Positions 43,215-55,640 are shown, counted from the first letter of the stretch. The stretch: DNA of 64,000 nucleotides from Elgaria multicarinata webbii (GCF_023053635.1 NC_086179.1:3300001-3364000); one strand, 5' to 3'. Notes: generated by a model from the sequence alone, not told the origin. Numbers and translations are program-made.

Positions 43215-43440
43215 AGCGCGTTTATTTCTTTGTTTCATTTATAGCCCGCTTTTCCTTCCAAGGAGACCAAGGTGGCATATAAGTTCTTCCTCATCTTCCT
43301 CTCCATTTTATCCACACAACCACCCATCAGTGACCAGCCAAAAGTGAGTGTCATGGCTGGGCGGGGACTAGAACCCGGGTCTCCCGTTTCCCAGTCCAGT
43401 GCTCTAACCACTGCACCACACTGGCTCTCCCATTCTTGTA
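43215..43440 (-). mobile_element. tRNA-derived SINE
   Basis: Minus strand: the tRNA-like head includes GTGGTGCAGTGGTTAGAGCA (A box) and GGGTTCTAGTCCCCGC (B box), then a body GTGGATAAAATGGAGAGGAA, GCCACCTTGGTCTCCTTGGA and a GCGGGCTATAAATGAAA tail. Near full length. Confidence 0.8.
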
Positions 43441-43445
43441 GAGGG

Positions 43446-43447
<2 letters not shown>

Positions 43448-43482
<35 letters not shown>
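43448..43482. repeat. (GT)n microsatellite
   Basis: About 17 uninterrupted GT units next to the SINE head. Confidence 0.95.
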
Positions 43483-43484
<2 letters not shown>

Positions 43485-44067
43485 TCTGAGTTTGCCTAGC
43501 TGCTGATGTTGTAGTTCTAGAAAAAAATAACAATGATTTCAACGTGTACCACAATTAAATCCGAAGAAAAGATTTTCAGATAAGGCAGAGAAAGGTTGCT
43601 TTAGGACTTTGGAAAGCACTAATATCCTGAGAGAGATGGAAAAACATATCTTTGATCTTTTGGGTTTCTTTAAAAGAATGTTCTGAGAATGAAACCCAAG
43701 CACAAAATGTCCTAAGCAGTTTGCGATGAGGAAACTCAGTTCCGGGTGAGTTCAGCACAGGGCCGCCGAGGAGGAAAGACGCTGGTCGGAAGGAAAAGCT
43801 CACGAGGCAGAAGTGACCCTGGTCTGGATCGGGTTGACCACTGCTGAGCCTGGACAAGAACTGAGAGAGAGAGAGAGAGACTCCATGTGTGGGACTAAGC
43901 ACTCTCCTGCCCTGAGGTAACTCGGCTCTCTGTATTATTCTGCCAAGTGCTGAGGAGGCTGATCCCACACCTCTCAGGTAGCCGTTGGTAAAACCTGTGA
44001 TAAAATGGCTGCTTGTCTGGGCTCCGACTCAACCACGTATTCAAGTACAAGGTCTAGAAGGCAAATC

Positions 44068-44280
44068 TAGGTGTTGTTGCACCATGTCCTGCTTGTTCAT
44101 CCCTGGCCGATGGCTGGTTTGTTTGTTTGTTTATTTATTTATTTATTACATTTTTATACCGCCCAATAGCTGAAGTGCTTTGGGCGGTTCACCGTTGGCC
44201 GCTGTGTGAACAGAGTGCTGGACTAGATGGACCCTTGGTCTGATCCAGCATCAGGGCATTTCTTATGTTCTTAGATCATA
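44068..44280 (+). mobile_element. CR1-B tail split by an L2 tail
   Basis: Sense CR1-B (TTGCACCATGTCCTGCTTGT, CCCTGGCCGATGGCTGG) resumes at 44192 (CGTTGGCCGCTGTGTGAACA, GTGCTGGACTAGATGGACCC). The insert 44118-44191 is an antisense L2 tail (TTTATTTA array, CCGCCCAATAGCTGAAG). Confidence 0.85.
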
Positions 44281-44610
44281 TGAAGGTTGAAGGTACAGTT
44301 TAGTGTATTAAGCAATTCCCTGCTTATTAATTCATTATATTTTTAATTCCCACAATAATGGCCGTTTTCTGGCAATTGGGTTTGCCAAGCTCCTTCAGAC
44401 GGGGGGAAATCGCGTTTCCCTACCGTCTAGTACCGTTGCTCTGCTCCCTACTTCACTTCCGCATTAGGGACGAGCTCAAATTGCAGGGGGAAGTGTACAG
44501 AGACCACGTGGCCCCAACAGGACAATGGGAACAGCGCCCCTTGTAGCAGGATTGTCCTGCACTCGGCAGGAAATCCTGACAAATCTGAACTTATTTTTTA
44601 AAAGCCGGGT

Positions 44611-45050
44611 TTCATAGAGTCATAGAATAGTAGAGTTGGAAGGGGCCTATAAGCCCATCGAGTCCAACCCCCTGCTCAGTGCAGGAATACCTGACAGATG
44701 GTTGTCCAGCTGCCTCTTGTATGCCTGTAGTGTGGGAGAGCCCAGCACCTCCCTGGTTCCATTGTCGTACTGCTCTAACAGTCAGGACGTTTTTCCTGAT
44801 GTGCAGCCGGAATCTGGCTTCCTGTCACTTGAGCCCATTATTCCGTGTCCTGCACTCTGGGAGGATCGAGAAGAGATCCTGGCCCTCCTCTGTGTGACAA
44901 GCTTTCAAGTATTCGAAGAGTGCTCTCATGTCTCCCTTCAGTCTTCTCTTCTCCAGGCTAAACCTGCCCCGTTCTTTCAGTCTCTCCTCATAGGGCTTTG
45001 TTTCCAGACCCCTGATCATCCCTGTTGTCCTCCTCTGAACCCCCTCCAGC
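44611..45050 (-). mobile_element. CR1 LINE 3' end, family A
   Basis: Antisense from TCATAGAGTCATAGAATAGT to CTGAACCCCCTCCAGCTTGT. Small internal deletions compared with sister copies (for example at CAGGAATACCTGACAG). Confidence 0.9.
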
Positions 45051-46038
45051 TTGTTGTATTATATTGTGTTTTCTGAGGCTTATTTCAAAACGGGGGAAAC
45101 TGGCAAAGACACATGGCAGGATCGCTTTGTTGTCAAAACATCCCGCGAAGGGACCAGTCATGAGTGTGCGATAAAACTCTCGTCTGATGACACTCGATGA
45201 GAAATGTGTCATTTATAAAGTAGCTTCCAAGAGATCTTTTTGCGCTGGATAGGCTTCCGTCAGGGATATTTGAGGGAGTGCTTCCAGAAGTCTTCATGGG
45301 CTACTGAGCCATAAAGACAGTTGCCCCGCCTGAAGTCACCCAGCAAGACCAAAGCTGGAGATGTACAGATTTTGTTAAACCCGTTCCGTCTATCTTTTGC
45401 AGATTGTCAGGTGTCTTTCCTTCTGCCATCCCCTCATTTACGTAACAGGTTTTTCTTAGGCACATACAAAAATTTCAGTCCTGTTTGCAGATGCGCATTG
45501 GTGCTAATGCGCATGAGCGCAAATCCCTCCAAAAACTAAAAAAAACCCACCAAGGTCTGCCAATGCACGCGATTCAGAAAAAGCCGCTCCGCTGTGGAAT
45601 CCTCAAGTCAGATTCATCGAAATCTAGAATCATTTGACTCCATTGGTAGGTTTCTGCGATATTCCTAGCCAGGGCTTGAGCTGACATCTGAAGCCACGTC
45701 TTCCTCTTGAGAGAAAAATACGTCCTGCTTCCCAAAACGTGGGCACGAGGTGTGAACAGGTGGCTAAGCCTCTTCCTTGGGGATTGTGCAACTGGAGCCG
45801 CTGGGAGTGGCTTTGAACGCCCAGCGCCTTTCCCAACAGGAGCAGGTGGGGTGTGCAGCGTAAAAAGGCCTCTGACTGCTGCCGGTGACTGTTATTAAAC
45901 GGAGCGTCACCGAGTTGTCAGACTGGCCCTCGCTGTGGCCGGCGTGCCCCTGAGGCAGTGCAGAGATGTACAAATATAGGCACAGTGCTGTTTTGTACAA
46001 GGCATTGTTATGAACTTTCATTAATGAGAGGTCTTTTG

Positions 46039-46102
<64 letters not shown>

Positions 46103-46730
46103 CTGCCAGGAACACTATCTCTTTATGGGCTGCTTGCCTTTACTTTGTCCAGACAGGCTCTGCTCCCAATTTTACATTTTTGGACTCTTTCCTTCGCCCC
46201 ATGCCATTCCTTTCCCGTCTCCCTCTGTTCGCGTGGACTGTTGACTTTTTGTTTGGTTTTCGACAGAATTAGGGTGACACATTTCGGTACAGCTCTTTGA
46301 AGTGCGTTTTTCCTGCAGATCTGCAGAGTTCGTGCAATACCAGTAAATGCCCAGGTGATTCACCTGTCCCAATTCTGGTCTTTTAGGGCTGCCATGTGAC
46401 AACGTGGTTAGCATGAGTCACGAGAGTTGTCATTATTCTTAGCTTCACACACCCTGCCGGGGTCTCCTAGAGATCATTTGTGTGTGTGGATCCTTCTCTA
46501 GCGCCTCTCCTACAATCCGGAAGTGTGGCGTCAGTGTCTTGGGAACACATTCCAGGCTGGGCTATAAAACAGCAGGGGAAGAATGGTGTCATCTGTCTCT
46601 CTCCCCCACCCCCCAGTCTCAAGGTGTTTTTCTCTCCCCCCCCCCATTTACACTTGAGGAGACCTGCCTGGAACATCAAGCCCAGTGAGTGGCTGACTCT
46701 TTTGCAATGGCAGTTTAGGAGCAAAAAATG
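45051..46730. other. Unassigned sequence with (CT)n
   Basis: No exon recognised. A pure CT run of about 60 bp lies at 46040-46099. Frames crossing it give Ser-Leu repeats with no meaning. Confidence 0.4.
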
Positions 46731-47335
46731 GGTCAAGAGGCAGCTGGACAACCATCTGTCAGGCATGCTTTAGGGTGGATTTCTGCATTGAGCAGGGGGG
46801 TGGACTGGATGGCCTTGTAGGCCCCTTCCAACTCTGCTATTCTATGATTCTATGATTCTGTAAGGATGCAGACAAGCTGGAGCGTGTTCAGAGGAGGACA
46901 ACAGGGATGATCAGGTGTCTGGAAACAAAGCCCTATGAAGAGAGACTGAAAGAACCGGGCATGTTTAATCTGGAGAACAGAAAATTGAGGGGAGCCATTG
47001 ATAGCACTCTTCAAATACTTAAAAGGTTGTCACACAGAGGAGGGCCAGGATCTCTTCTCGATCCTCCCAGAGTGCAGGACACGGAATAACGGGCTCAAGT
47101 TAAAGGAAGCCAGATTCCGGCTGGACATCAGGAAAAACTTCCTGACTGTTAGAGAAGTACGAGAATGGAATCAGTTGCCTGGTGAGGTTGTGGGCTCTCC
47201 CACCCTAGAGGCCTTCAAGAGGCAGCTGGACAACCATCTGTCAGGGATGCTTTAAGGAGGATTCCTGCATTGAGCAGGGGGTTGGACTGGATGGCCTTAG
47301 AAGACCCTTCCAACTCCACTATTCTATGATTCTCT
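46731..47335 (+). mobile_element. Two CR1-A 3' ends in tandem (sense)
   Basis: 46731-46860 ends in the ATTCTATGATTCTATGATTC octamer tail. 46863-47335 starts at AGGATGCAGACAAGCTGGAG and runs through [25 protein letters not shown] and DNHLSGML to a second tail. A single frameshift separates the frames 46907-47089 and 46998-47255. Confidence 0.9.
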
Positions 47336-47540
47336 GCTTTGGGCCAGACTACAGTGTTGCATCCTTTAGCAGAGACGGTCACCACAGGCAAGATGCTGCC
47401 AAAGGGGTGACTCCACGGGGGTTGCCGCATACGGGAGTAGTAAGGCAGTGGGTTGGCTCCTTTTGTGTGCGTGTTCCTCTTTTTACCTTTGGTAAGAGGG
47501 CAGGTTTGACATGACAGCGATAGCTCCTGAGCCTTACAGC

Positions 47541-47670
47541 AGCCTTCTCCAACTCGGTGCCCTCCAGATGTGTTGGACTACAATTCCCAGCACCCACCAG
47601 CGAACTGGGGGATGCTGGGAATTGTAGTCTAACACATCTGGAGGGCACCAGGTTGGGAAAGACTGAGCTG
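47541..47670. mobile_element. hAT-like palindromic MITE
   Basis: AGCCTTCTCCAACTCGGTGC ... GGGCACCAGGTTGGGAAAGA, with ACTACAATTCCCAGCACCCA and its complement. Confidence 0.82.
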
Positions 47671-47882
47671 ATCCACCAATTGTTAATTCCTTATTTATTG
47701 AAATGATGAATTTTCTATTACGTTAATTGATTGGGTTTTTCCTTGTAGTATTTTTGCGGTCAGATCATCCTTCATTGTCGTCTCTGTTATAATTGTATTT
47801 GTTTCAGTGAGTTATCAGCCGCTTTGGAATTCTTTATTCATTCTTTGTTCAGACCGTTTCATGTTTATTATACTTGTTTGTT

Positions 47883-48690
47883 TAATAATAATAATAATAA
47901 TTTTATTTCTTACCCGCCTCTCCATTTTGATCGAAGGGGGGAACTGTTGTACTGTTGTACAGCGGTGGCCAAAATTGTGGACGCTTTTTGAAATGTTCCT
48001 GTTTTGCAACTTTGCATGCTGATAAAAAATGTTCTGTTTCACGAAATTCAAATGTTTATATATCAGTTGAAAGACCTGATTCACGTAATGCAACAACTCT
48101 GCCTCTTTTCCATGGGTGTCCAATCAACTCTTTTCTTTGGTGCCGTTCCTCTATTGATGATGTACGTACGCACACTTTTAATTTGAGAAATACTTCAAAT
48201 ATTCACACAATCTCCAATTGCGCTTCAGTAACAGAACAAATAGCAAAACTGACTTTCCCCAACTTGAAACATGACGTATCGCAGGTACTGCCATGTGATT
48301 GGTCCCCAGAACAAGGACTGTGATTGGCCAGTAGGGTTTGCAATTCCAATAAATAAATAAATAAATAAATCCGCTTCTTCACTCAATCACACCTGTGTTT
48401 GTTTTTAGACTAAAGTAAGCATAACTTTTTTTTTTGCACTGCAGATACTTGCATTCTGTGGTTTTTTTGTATTGAATTCAGCATTAAATTCTCTTTCAAT
48501 TGATATATAAACATTTGAATTTCGTGAAACAGAACATTTTCTATAAGCATGCAAAGTTGCAAAACAGGAAAATTTCAAGAAGTGTCCACAATTTTGGCCA
48601 CCACTGTAAGTATAAAATACATAAAATACTGATTAAAAACATAGTATACATTGTTAAAACATCCTAAAAAACATCCTAAAAGCATCCTTT
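47883..48690 (-). mobile_element. L2 LINE 3' end split by a Tc1-like element
   Basis: AATAAT tail and TTTATTTCTTACCCGCCTCT at 47883-47945. The UTR resumes at 48609 (AGTATAAAATACATAAAATA, ATTGTTAAAACATCCTAAAA). Confidence 0.82.
47958..48608. mobile_element. Non-autonomous Tc1/mariner-like element
   Basis: TIRs of about 117 bp: TACAGCGGTGGCCAAAATTG at the left, complementary to CAATTTTGGCCACCACTGTA at the right, continuing through CATGCAAAGTTGCAAAACAG and TTTCAATTGATATATAAACA. TA at each edge fits the TA target duplication of Tc1/mariner. The body (about 415 bp) holds no transposase frame; it contains two ATTGG motifs and a TAAATAAA run. Confidence 0.88.
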
Positions 48691-50388
48691 ATATATACAC
48701 ATACATACATACATGGGTACGAAAAGAAGACTGGGAGGGGGAGAGTTTTTTGTTTTTGTTTTTACAGAGTGCTTGTCAAAAAGGCCAAGCGACACGTCTT
48801 GCGTTAAAAAGACGTGTTGCATTTCAAGCATAAAAGAAGAATTCAAGATCCAATCCACACGTGCCTTGATTCCGTCTGTACTCAGGGACTATATACACCT
48901 AACTACTTAAACCTTGTGCCACACTATATTTCTGCATGCCCCAGTCTGGCGCCTCCAGATGCATGAACTACAAATCCCATAATTCCCAGCCAGCATGGCT
49001 CTTTTGCTGCAAGTAGGAGACCGCTGCATACTAGTAGAGACAAGTGGAACTCACAACAAAATGTTGCCGTATAGAATCATAGAATAGTTGAGTTGGAAGG
49101 GGCCTATAAGGCCATCCAGTCCAACCCCCTGCTCAATGCAGGAATCTACCTTAAAGCATCCCTGACAGATGGCTGTCCAGCTGCCTCTTGAATGCCTCTT
49201 CTGTCCCTAGTAGGAGAGCTCATGTGCAGAGTACCAGCCAGCCACTCTTTCCCAACAGAACATTACACACACACACCCCACTCCAAATGACACTCCGCAT
49301 TCTGTGGCTACTGAGATTAGCTTTCATTGGGCTGGTTTTTTTTGGGGGGGTGCGTTCTCCTGCAAACCTCCCAAATCCTGCCAATATCTCCTCCTTGCTT
49401 CTCATGGGTCCCATTTTGGCTCCATTTTGGTTGGCACTCACCACCTGCGTTTGCTATTAGAAGGAACGATGAAGATTATGTGACCCTGAGCGTCCCATTT
49501 CTACCTCTGGAGGCGGCTCTCCCACAAATACTTTCTCCCCAGTGAGTACCACATGCAGCGAGTTCCAAATACCATTAAACAGCTGTGGGGAGTAGGTAGA
49601 ACCACTACTGTTTCTGAGGAGGAGGGAAGGTCTGTGGAGAAGTCCGTGTGATTCATAGCAGTATCAGTAGCCGATGTGACTAAAATTCAACGTTAAGCCT
49701 TCTTTACCGCTGATCCCTTGGGGCAACCGCTGCGCCTCAGGAGCACCTGTTTCCTGGTTGCCGAACCAGTATTTTTGCTGGAGAAAAACTCCGCCTTGCT
49801 CCCTGTGGTGGTGAATTTTTCCTTAGCAGTCGTGCTAAGAACTACACATACCTGTGTTTTTATTCATTCCGAGCCTTTATGTCCCACCTTTCTATAAAAA
49901 AATATATATTCAAAATGGCAAAGAACGGTATTACCAAAAAAAACCACATACCAAATTTAAAGCAATGTTATCCACAATGCAAAGTTGCAAATTAATCTAA
50001 ACAGCCATTTCAAAACGACGGCAATTGAATCTCAACCCAAAAGTGCCCCTTGGAAGAGATTAGTTTCAGCGGACTGTCTGAATATGAGCAGCAGCAGGAC
50101 CTGACAGAGAGTGTAAATATCATCCATATTGAGAAATTATCAAATTCATTACCTTTAGGGCTAACGTGCTTACATTCAGATTATTTAATGTGATGACCTT
50201 GGCAATATTAGTATGAAGCTGAGCTTTTATACTGAAACGGTTCACATTTTAAAATCTGTTTATATATCAACAAGCTATGAAACGTTAGAATATTTTTTAA
50301 AATATAAAATCTATACAAAATTTATGAGCTGGGTGTGCTGTTTGTGGTCATTTACTTCGGCTGATGCCCCTTCCTAGAGTCAGAAGAC
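48691..50388. other. Mostly unassigned; short CR1 tail and hAT remnant
   Basis: 48940-49000 is a hAT-like arm (CTGGCGCCTCCAGATGCATG, ACTACAAATCCCATAATTCC). 49074-49200 is an antisense CR1-A tail ending at TGCCTCTT. 49205-50388 shows no recognised feature. Confidence 0.5.
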
Positions 50389-50635
50389 CTAAAGACGGTC
50401 GTGCACGTGCTGGTAACTTCAAGCCTCGACTTTTGCAATGTGCTCTATGTAGGGCTACCTGACCCCTGATCATCCTGGTTGCCCTCCTCTGCATCCTGGT
50501 TGCCTTCCTCCCCTTGTCTGCGTCCTTCTTGAATTGTGGAGCCCAGAACTGGACGCAATACTCTAGATGAGGCCTAACCAAGGCCGAATAGAGAGGAACC
50601 AGGACCTCACGGGATTTGGAAGCTATACTTAGTGC
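50389..50635. mobile_element. L2 fragment joined to CR1 fragment
   Basis: 50389-50459 is sense L2 (AACTTCAAGCCTCGACTTTT, CAATGTGCTCTATGTAGGGC). At 50460 it switches to antisense CR1-A interior (GACCCCTGATCATCCTGGTT ... GGGATTTGGAAGCTATACTT). Both are internal pieces with no tails. Confidence 0.75.
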
Positions 50636-50728
50636 TCTCACTCTCTCTCTCTCACACACACACACGTGCGCACACATATGTTACAAGGGGTACCGTTTTC
50701 GTCAGGGCTTGACCTTTCATCATCATCA

Positions 50729-51565
50729 TCGAATCATGGAATAGCAGAGTTGGAAGGGGCCTACAAGGCCATCGAGTCCAACCCCCTGCTCAATGCAGGA
50801 ATCCACCCTAAAGCATCCCTGACAGATGCTTGTCCAGTTGCCTCTTGAAGGTCTCTAGTGTGGGAGAGCCCACAACCTCCCCAGGAAACTGATTCCATTG
50901 TCGTACTGCTCTAACAGTCAGGAAGTTTTTCCTGATGTCCAGCTGGAACCTGGCTTCCTTTAACTTGGGCCCGTTATTCCGTGTCCTGCACTCTGGGAGG
51001 GTCGAGAAGAGATCCTGGCCCTCCTCTGTGTGATGACCCTTTAAGTATTTGAAGAGTGCTCTCATGTCTCCCCTCCATCTTCTCTTCTCCAGGCTAAACA
51101 GGCCCAGTTCTTTCAGTAACTCTTCATAGGGCTTTGTTTCCAGACCCTTGATCATCCTGGTTGCCCTCCTTTGAACACTCTCCAGCTTGTCTGCATCCTT
51201 TTTGAATTGTGGTGCCCAGAACTGGATGCAATACTCTAGATGAGGCCTAACCAGGGCCGAATAGAGAGGAACCAGTACCTCCCGTGATTTGGAAGCTATA
51301 CTTCTATTAATGCAGCCCAAAATAGCATTTGCCTTTCTTGCAGCCATATCTCACTGTTGGCTCATATTCAGCTTGCGATCTACAACAATTCCAAGAATCT
51401 TCTCGTTTGTAGTATTGCTGAGCCAAGTATCCCCCATCTTGTAACTGTGCCTTTGGTTTCTATTTCCTAAATGTAGAACTTGGCATTTATCCCTATTAAA
51501 TTTCATCCTGTTGTTTTCAGCCCAGCACTCCAGCCTATCAAGATCACTTTGAAGGTTTTTCAAGG
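50729..51565 (-). mobile_element. CR1 LINE 3' end, family A, longest uninverted copy
   Basis: The minus-strand frame 50808-51347 encodes [20 protein letters not shown] through DKHLSGML without interruption (179 residues). The adjoining frame 51351-51563 encodes LQSDLDRLECWAENNRMKFN, then RDKCQVLHLGNRNQ. A stop/frame break lies between them (near 51349). Useful as the reference order for the other CR1 copies. Confidence 0.94.
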
Positions 51566-52155
51566 TGGGAAAGGAAGGCTGGCAGGAAGGCAGCCAGGTG
51601 ATGGGAGGGAAGCGAGAAACGTGGGGTGCAGCTGCTATTACTTCCTGACCCAGGCCAAATTTGTATGAGTGTGTGTGCTTGAGAGAGACAGAGAGAGACG
51701 GCAGATGAGCGCCAGGGACTGTCCCACTGCATCTTCATTGGTGTGGTCACACCTGTGGAACCAGAATTGAGAGTTTTTGAGTCATCCTGGGAGATTAGAG
51801 TCATCTCAGAGTTTTAAAAAAACACACGTGTGGGATGCATCAGAAGCTTGCAGAGACAGCAGACCGAGAAAACGCAGAAACATGTTGGGATGTATCAGGA
51901 AGGAATAACACCGCTCTTGCTTACTCCGGTAACATTTTATTTCCTGGGCCCAGCCCCTTGTCGAAATAGGCGGGGGTAGGCGGACGCGGGAGCAAGTGCC
52001 TGCCCCAGTGACGACATAACAGCTGCTGGCAAACTTCGGCGGGCGACCGGAAGGTGTTCTGCCGGTTATTTGTTTATTTACATTGTTTTTAGCTGTGTAC
52101 ATTACTATTTAGGGTTGGCAGAGAGACAGGGAGCCGTGGAAGAACACGTCCATCG
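51566..52155. other. Unassigned sequence
   Basis: No gene or recognised repeat. Confidence 0.35.
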
Positions 52156-52159
52156 TTTG

Positions 52160-53000
52160 TATTTTATTTATTTATTTATTACATTTTTATACCGCCCAAT
52201 AGCCAAAGATCTCTGGGCGGTTCACAAAAGTTAAAACCATAATAAAACAACCAACATGTTAAAAACACAATTACAAAATACAGTATAAAAAGCACAACCA
52301 GGATAAAAACCATGCAGCAAAATTGATATAAAATTAAAATACAGAGTTAGAACAGTAAAATTTAAATTTAAGTTAAAATTAAGTGTTAAAATACTGAGAG
52401 AATAAAAAGGTCTTCAGCTGGCGATGAAAGCAGTACAGTGTAGGCGCCAGGCGGACCTCTCTGGGGAGCTCATTCCACAACCGGGGTGTTTGTACCTTGC
52501 TTTTGCACGAGTGTTCTGCAAGGGGGGGTTTCAGTAACAGAGATTAAAAGCAAGTTGAAAATAAAGTGCAGAATGAGTAAAACAGTAACGTAGACTGCAG
52601 ATCATGGCATCAGCATCCTAAGTATAGCGCTTCGTTTAACAGAAAAACCACCAGCAATTCTGTATTTTATTTCCAGCCAAAGGTTTGGAGGGGAATCGGA
52701 CGTCTTTCATCTGGCATCTAAAAGAGAATAACTCGAGGGGGCATTTCAGAATCAGGGACCACCACAGAAAAGGCCCCGTCTCTGGTACAGGGAGCAGAGC
52801 CTTGTGTGAGCATCTCAGAACACTGGCAAGTTCCTACAGAAGGATGAGGCCCTTCAGACCTAGGGTGGTCAGAGGAGTCATGGCTGAAGCCTGGGCTCTT
52901 CAAGGTGGAAAAGATGCATTTTAGCATTGGGTCACCTTTCCCAAACGCAACGAGCCAACCTGAAACGTATGTCCTCCACCTGGCCTTCTGGCTTAGCCTG
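52160..53000 (-). mobile_element. L2 LINE 3' end plus decayed L2 coding piece
   Basis: 52160-52490: TTTATTTA tail, ATACCGCCCAATAGCCAAAG and GGGGAGCTCATTCCACAACC. 52680-53000 carries a diverged antisense L2 coding end (CTTTCATCTGGCATCTAAAA, CCACCACAGAAAAGGCCC), separated by unassigned DNA. Confidence 0.65.
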
Positions 53001-53773
53001 TCAGCACTGTGGGCGTTCTCCAATATTAATCTAGCTGAATTCCTATTCATTTCAATGGGTCTCCTCTAAGTAGGGACTAATATTGGTGTATCTTTTTGAA
53101 TTTATTCTTAACTTGCTCTAAATTTTTGGCTTTAAGCTCTGCAGCTTTGTTTACAGTCTCACCTGCAGCTGGCTGGAACAAGTTTATACGCATTGCTTCT
53201 TAGCTTAGCTATATCGTGGCTTTCCCACAAGCTGTAGTTCTAGGCAAAGGGCAGGGTGTTCACTGTCTTTAAACTGCCCCCCGCTTTAGACCCAGCCTAG
53301 TGATTTAGGTGTTGTCTGTTTGATTGTTTCCCTACTATTCTATATTTGCCCTTTTCGTAATTGTGAATTTCCTCGGATAATGCAATTGAAAAAGGAGTAT
53401 ATGAATTTAAAATAAGTCCCTCCGGGAATAAAACGGTCAGGCTCTTTGCATCTGGTAACCAGACTTCTATCCCTCCCAGGTCCCCAACAGGACAGCCTGC
53501 CACTCCCTTTCTCACACACGCATACTGAACGACGTCTCTGAGCTGATGTTATAACCTAGTATCACCTTCTCTGAACTGGCACACTCCAGATGTGGGCTAC
53601 AACTTCTATCATCCCAGAGCCGGTTAAGCCATACCCATTTTCAGCTGTGGACCACTGCAGAAAGCCATTTTAGCCTTCCATGGTGATTTGCCGCCAGAAT
53701 TCTGGAGCAGTTCACCAGATTTTTTTGGCCACAAATGTTGGCGGTGGCCCTGTGTTGTTCAGCCCTGATCTAA
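53001..53773. other. Mostly unassigned
   Basis: 53570-53640 holds a weak hAT-like arm (GAACTGGCACACTCCAGATG). Otherwise nothing recognised. Confidence 0.35.
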
Positions 53774-54100
53774 ATCATAGAATCATAGAATAGCAGAGTT
53801 GGAAGGGGCCTACAAGGCCATCGAGTCCAACCCCCTGCTCAATGCAGGAATCCACCCTAAAGCATCCCTGACAGAGGGTTGTCCAGCTGCCTCTTGAAGG
53901 CCTCTAGTGTGGGAGAGCCCACAACCTCCCTAGGTCACTGGTTCCATTGTTGTACTGCTCTAACAGTCAGGAAGTTTTTCCTGATGTCCAGCCAGAATCT
54001 GTCTTCCTGTCACTTGAGCCCGCTATTCCGTGTCCTGCACTCTGGGAGGATCGAGAAGAGATCCTGGCCCTCCTCTGTGTGACAACCTTTTAAGTAATTG
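53774..54100 (-). mobile_element. CR1 LINE 3' end, family A
   Basis: AATCATAGAATCATAGAATA to GTGTGACAACCTTTTAAGTA, antisense, truncated. Confidence 0.92.
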
Positions 54101-54599
54101 ATGAGTAAATCTACACGGTGCCAGAGTAAATGAACACATGAAGCCCCTTATCCGATGGTCAGACCTTTGGTGCATGTAGTCCAGCATGGTTTGCTCCTAT
54201 GATCCTTTTAGCTGGAGGGGCGCACAGGCCTTGTGCTCTCTCCCTGAGCAGTGGTGCCGCTCCCTGAGAGCTGCTGAAAGCAGGGAGCAGGCAGGTTCTT
54301 GACAGCAGCACTCAGTCCGTGCTGGACGGATTCTGGGTTGTGTTTTCCATTTGGGGTCCAGGCTTTGGGCCATAGGCGTGCGCAAGGGTGTGCCGGGTGT
54401 GCCCAGGCAAATCCTAATGTCTCAAGCAGTAAGCGCCAAATTGAGGGGGAGATCCAGACGCAGCGGGAACGGTCTTCCAGCTGCCCTCCAGCTGCTCCAC
54501 TGCTGTCCCCCTCCCCAACAGCGTGCTGTTGCTCCCAGAAGCAGGAGTGAAAAGGGATTGCTTAAGGGATGTTTTAAAGACGTTTTAATCATGTGTGGT
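54101..54599. other. Unassigned sequence
   Basis: No gene or recognised repeat; about 1.7 kb upstream of the IRF5 start-codon exon. Confidence 0.35.
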
Positions 54600-54728
54600 A
54601 TTTTTTAAATCACTTTTTAACGTGTATTTTATATCATGCTTTTATACTGTTTGTTTTATACTTTGAATGGTTTTCGTTTTTGTGAACCGCCCAGGGAGCT
54701 TCAGCTGTTGGGTGGTATAAAAATGATG

Positions 54729-54778
<50 letters not shown>

Positions 54779-54780
54779 TG
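54600..54780 (+). mobile_element. L2 3' tail with (AAT)n
   Basis: TTTTGTGAACCGCCCAGGGA, GCTGTTGGGTGGTATAAAAA and an AAT array (54728-54777). Confidence 0.85.
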
Positions 54781-54834
54781 CTCTGCAGGGAGCCATGCTT
54801 CAAAGAAGCCAGGAGGAGGGGCCCTGAAGGCGAA

Positions 54835-55640
54835 TATTTTATTTATTTATTTATTTATTTCACTTATATACTGCTCCCATAGCCAGGGCTCTCTGGGCAG
54901 TTTACAGAAATTCTAAAATAAAAAACGAGTATACAAAATTTAAAATTCTAAAACACAGAACATACACACATAAAGCATTAAAAACTGTTAAAAAACTAAA
55001 ACATGTGGGTGATTAAGATGTGCCGCCATATGCCTGGGCAAAGAGGAAAGTCTTAACCTGGCGCCGAAAAGATAGCAGCGAGCCAGGCGAGCCTCGTCAG
55101 GGAGATCATTCCATAGTCTGGGGGCCACCACCAAAAAGGCCCTGTCCCTCGTTGCTACACTCCAAGCCTCTCTTGGAGTAGGCACCTGGAGGAGGACCTT
55201 AGATGTTGAACGTAGTGACTGGGTAGATTCACCTTGGGAGAGGCGTTCCGTCAGGTATTGTGGTCCCGAGCCGTGTAAGGCTTTATAGGTCAAAACCAGC
55301 ACCTTGAATTGGGCTCGGAAACATACAGGCAGCCAGTGCAAGCGGAACAGAGCAGGTGTTTTATGGTCAAACCTTCTGGTTCCCGAAATCAATCTGGCCG
55401 CTGCATTTTGGATGAGCTGCAGCTTCCGAACCGTCTTCAAAGGCAGCCCTACGTAGAGGGCATTGCAGTAATCTAAATTGGAGGTTATCAGAGCATGGAC
55501 AGCTGACGCCAGGTTATCCCTGTCCAGATAGGGGCGTAGCTGGGCCACCAACGGGAGTTTGTAGAAGACACTCCGTGCCATAATATCACCTTGTAAGACC
55601 CTGCTCCAGCCAGTGTCACCACAGAGCCCCACCAACGCTG
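54835..55640 (-). mobile_element. L2 LINE 3' end with 215-codon open frame
   Basis: The minus-strand frame (54988-55635) reads LDYCNALYVGLPLKTVRKLQ, IQNAAARLISGTRRFDHKTP, LHWLPVCFRAQFKVLVLTYK, LRSTS and APRLWNDLPDEARL, the L2 RT C-terminal region. It is the longest open L2 frame here. Confidence 0.92.
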
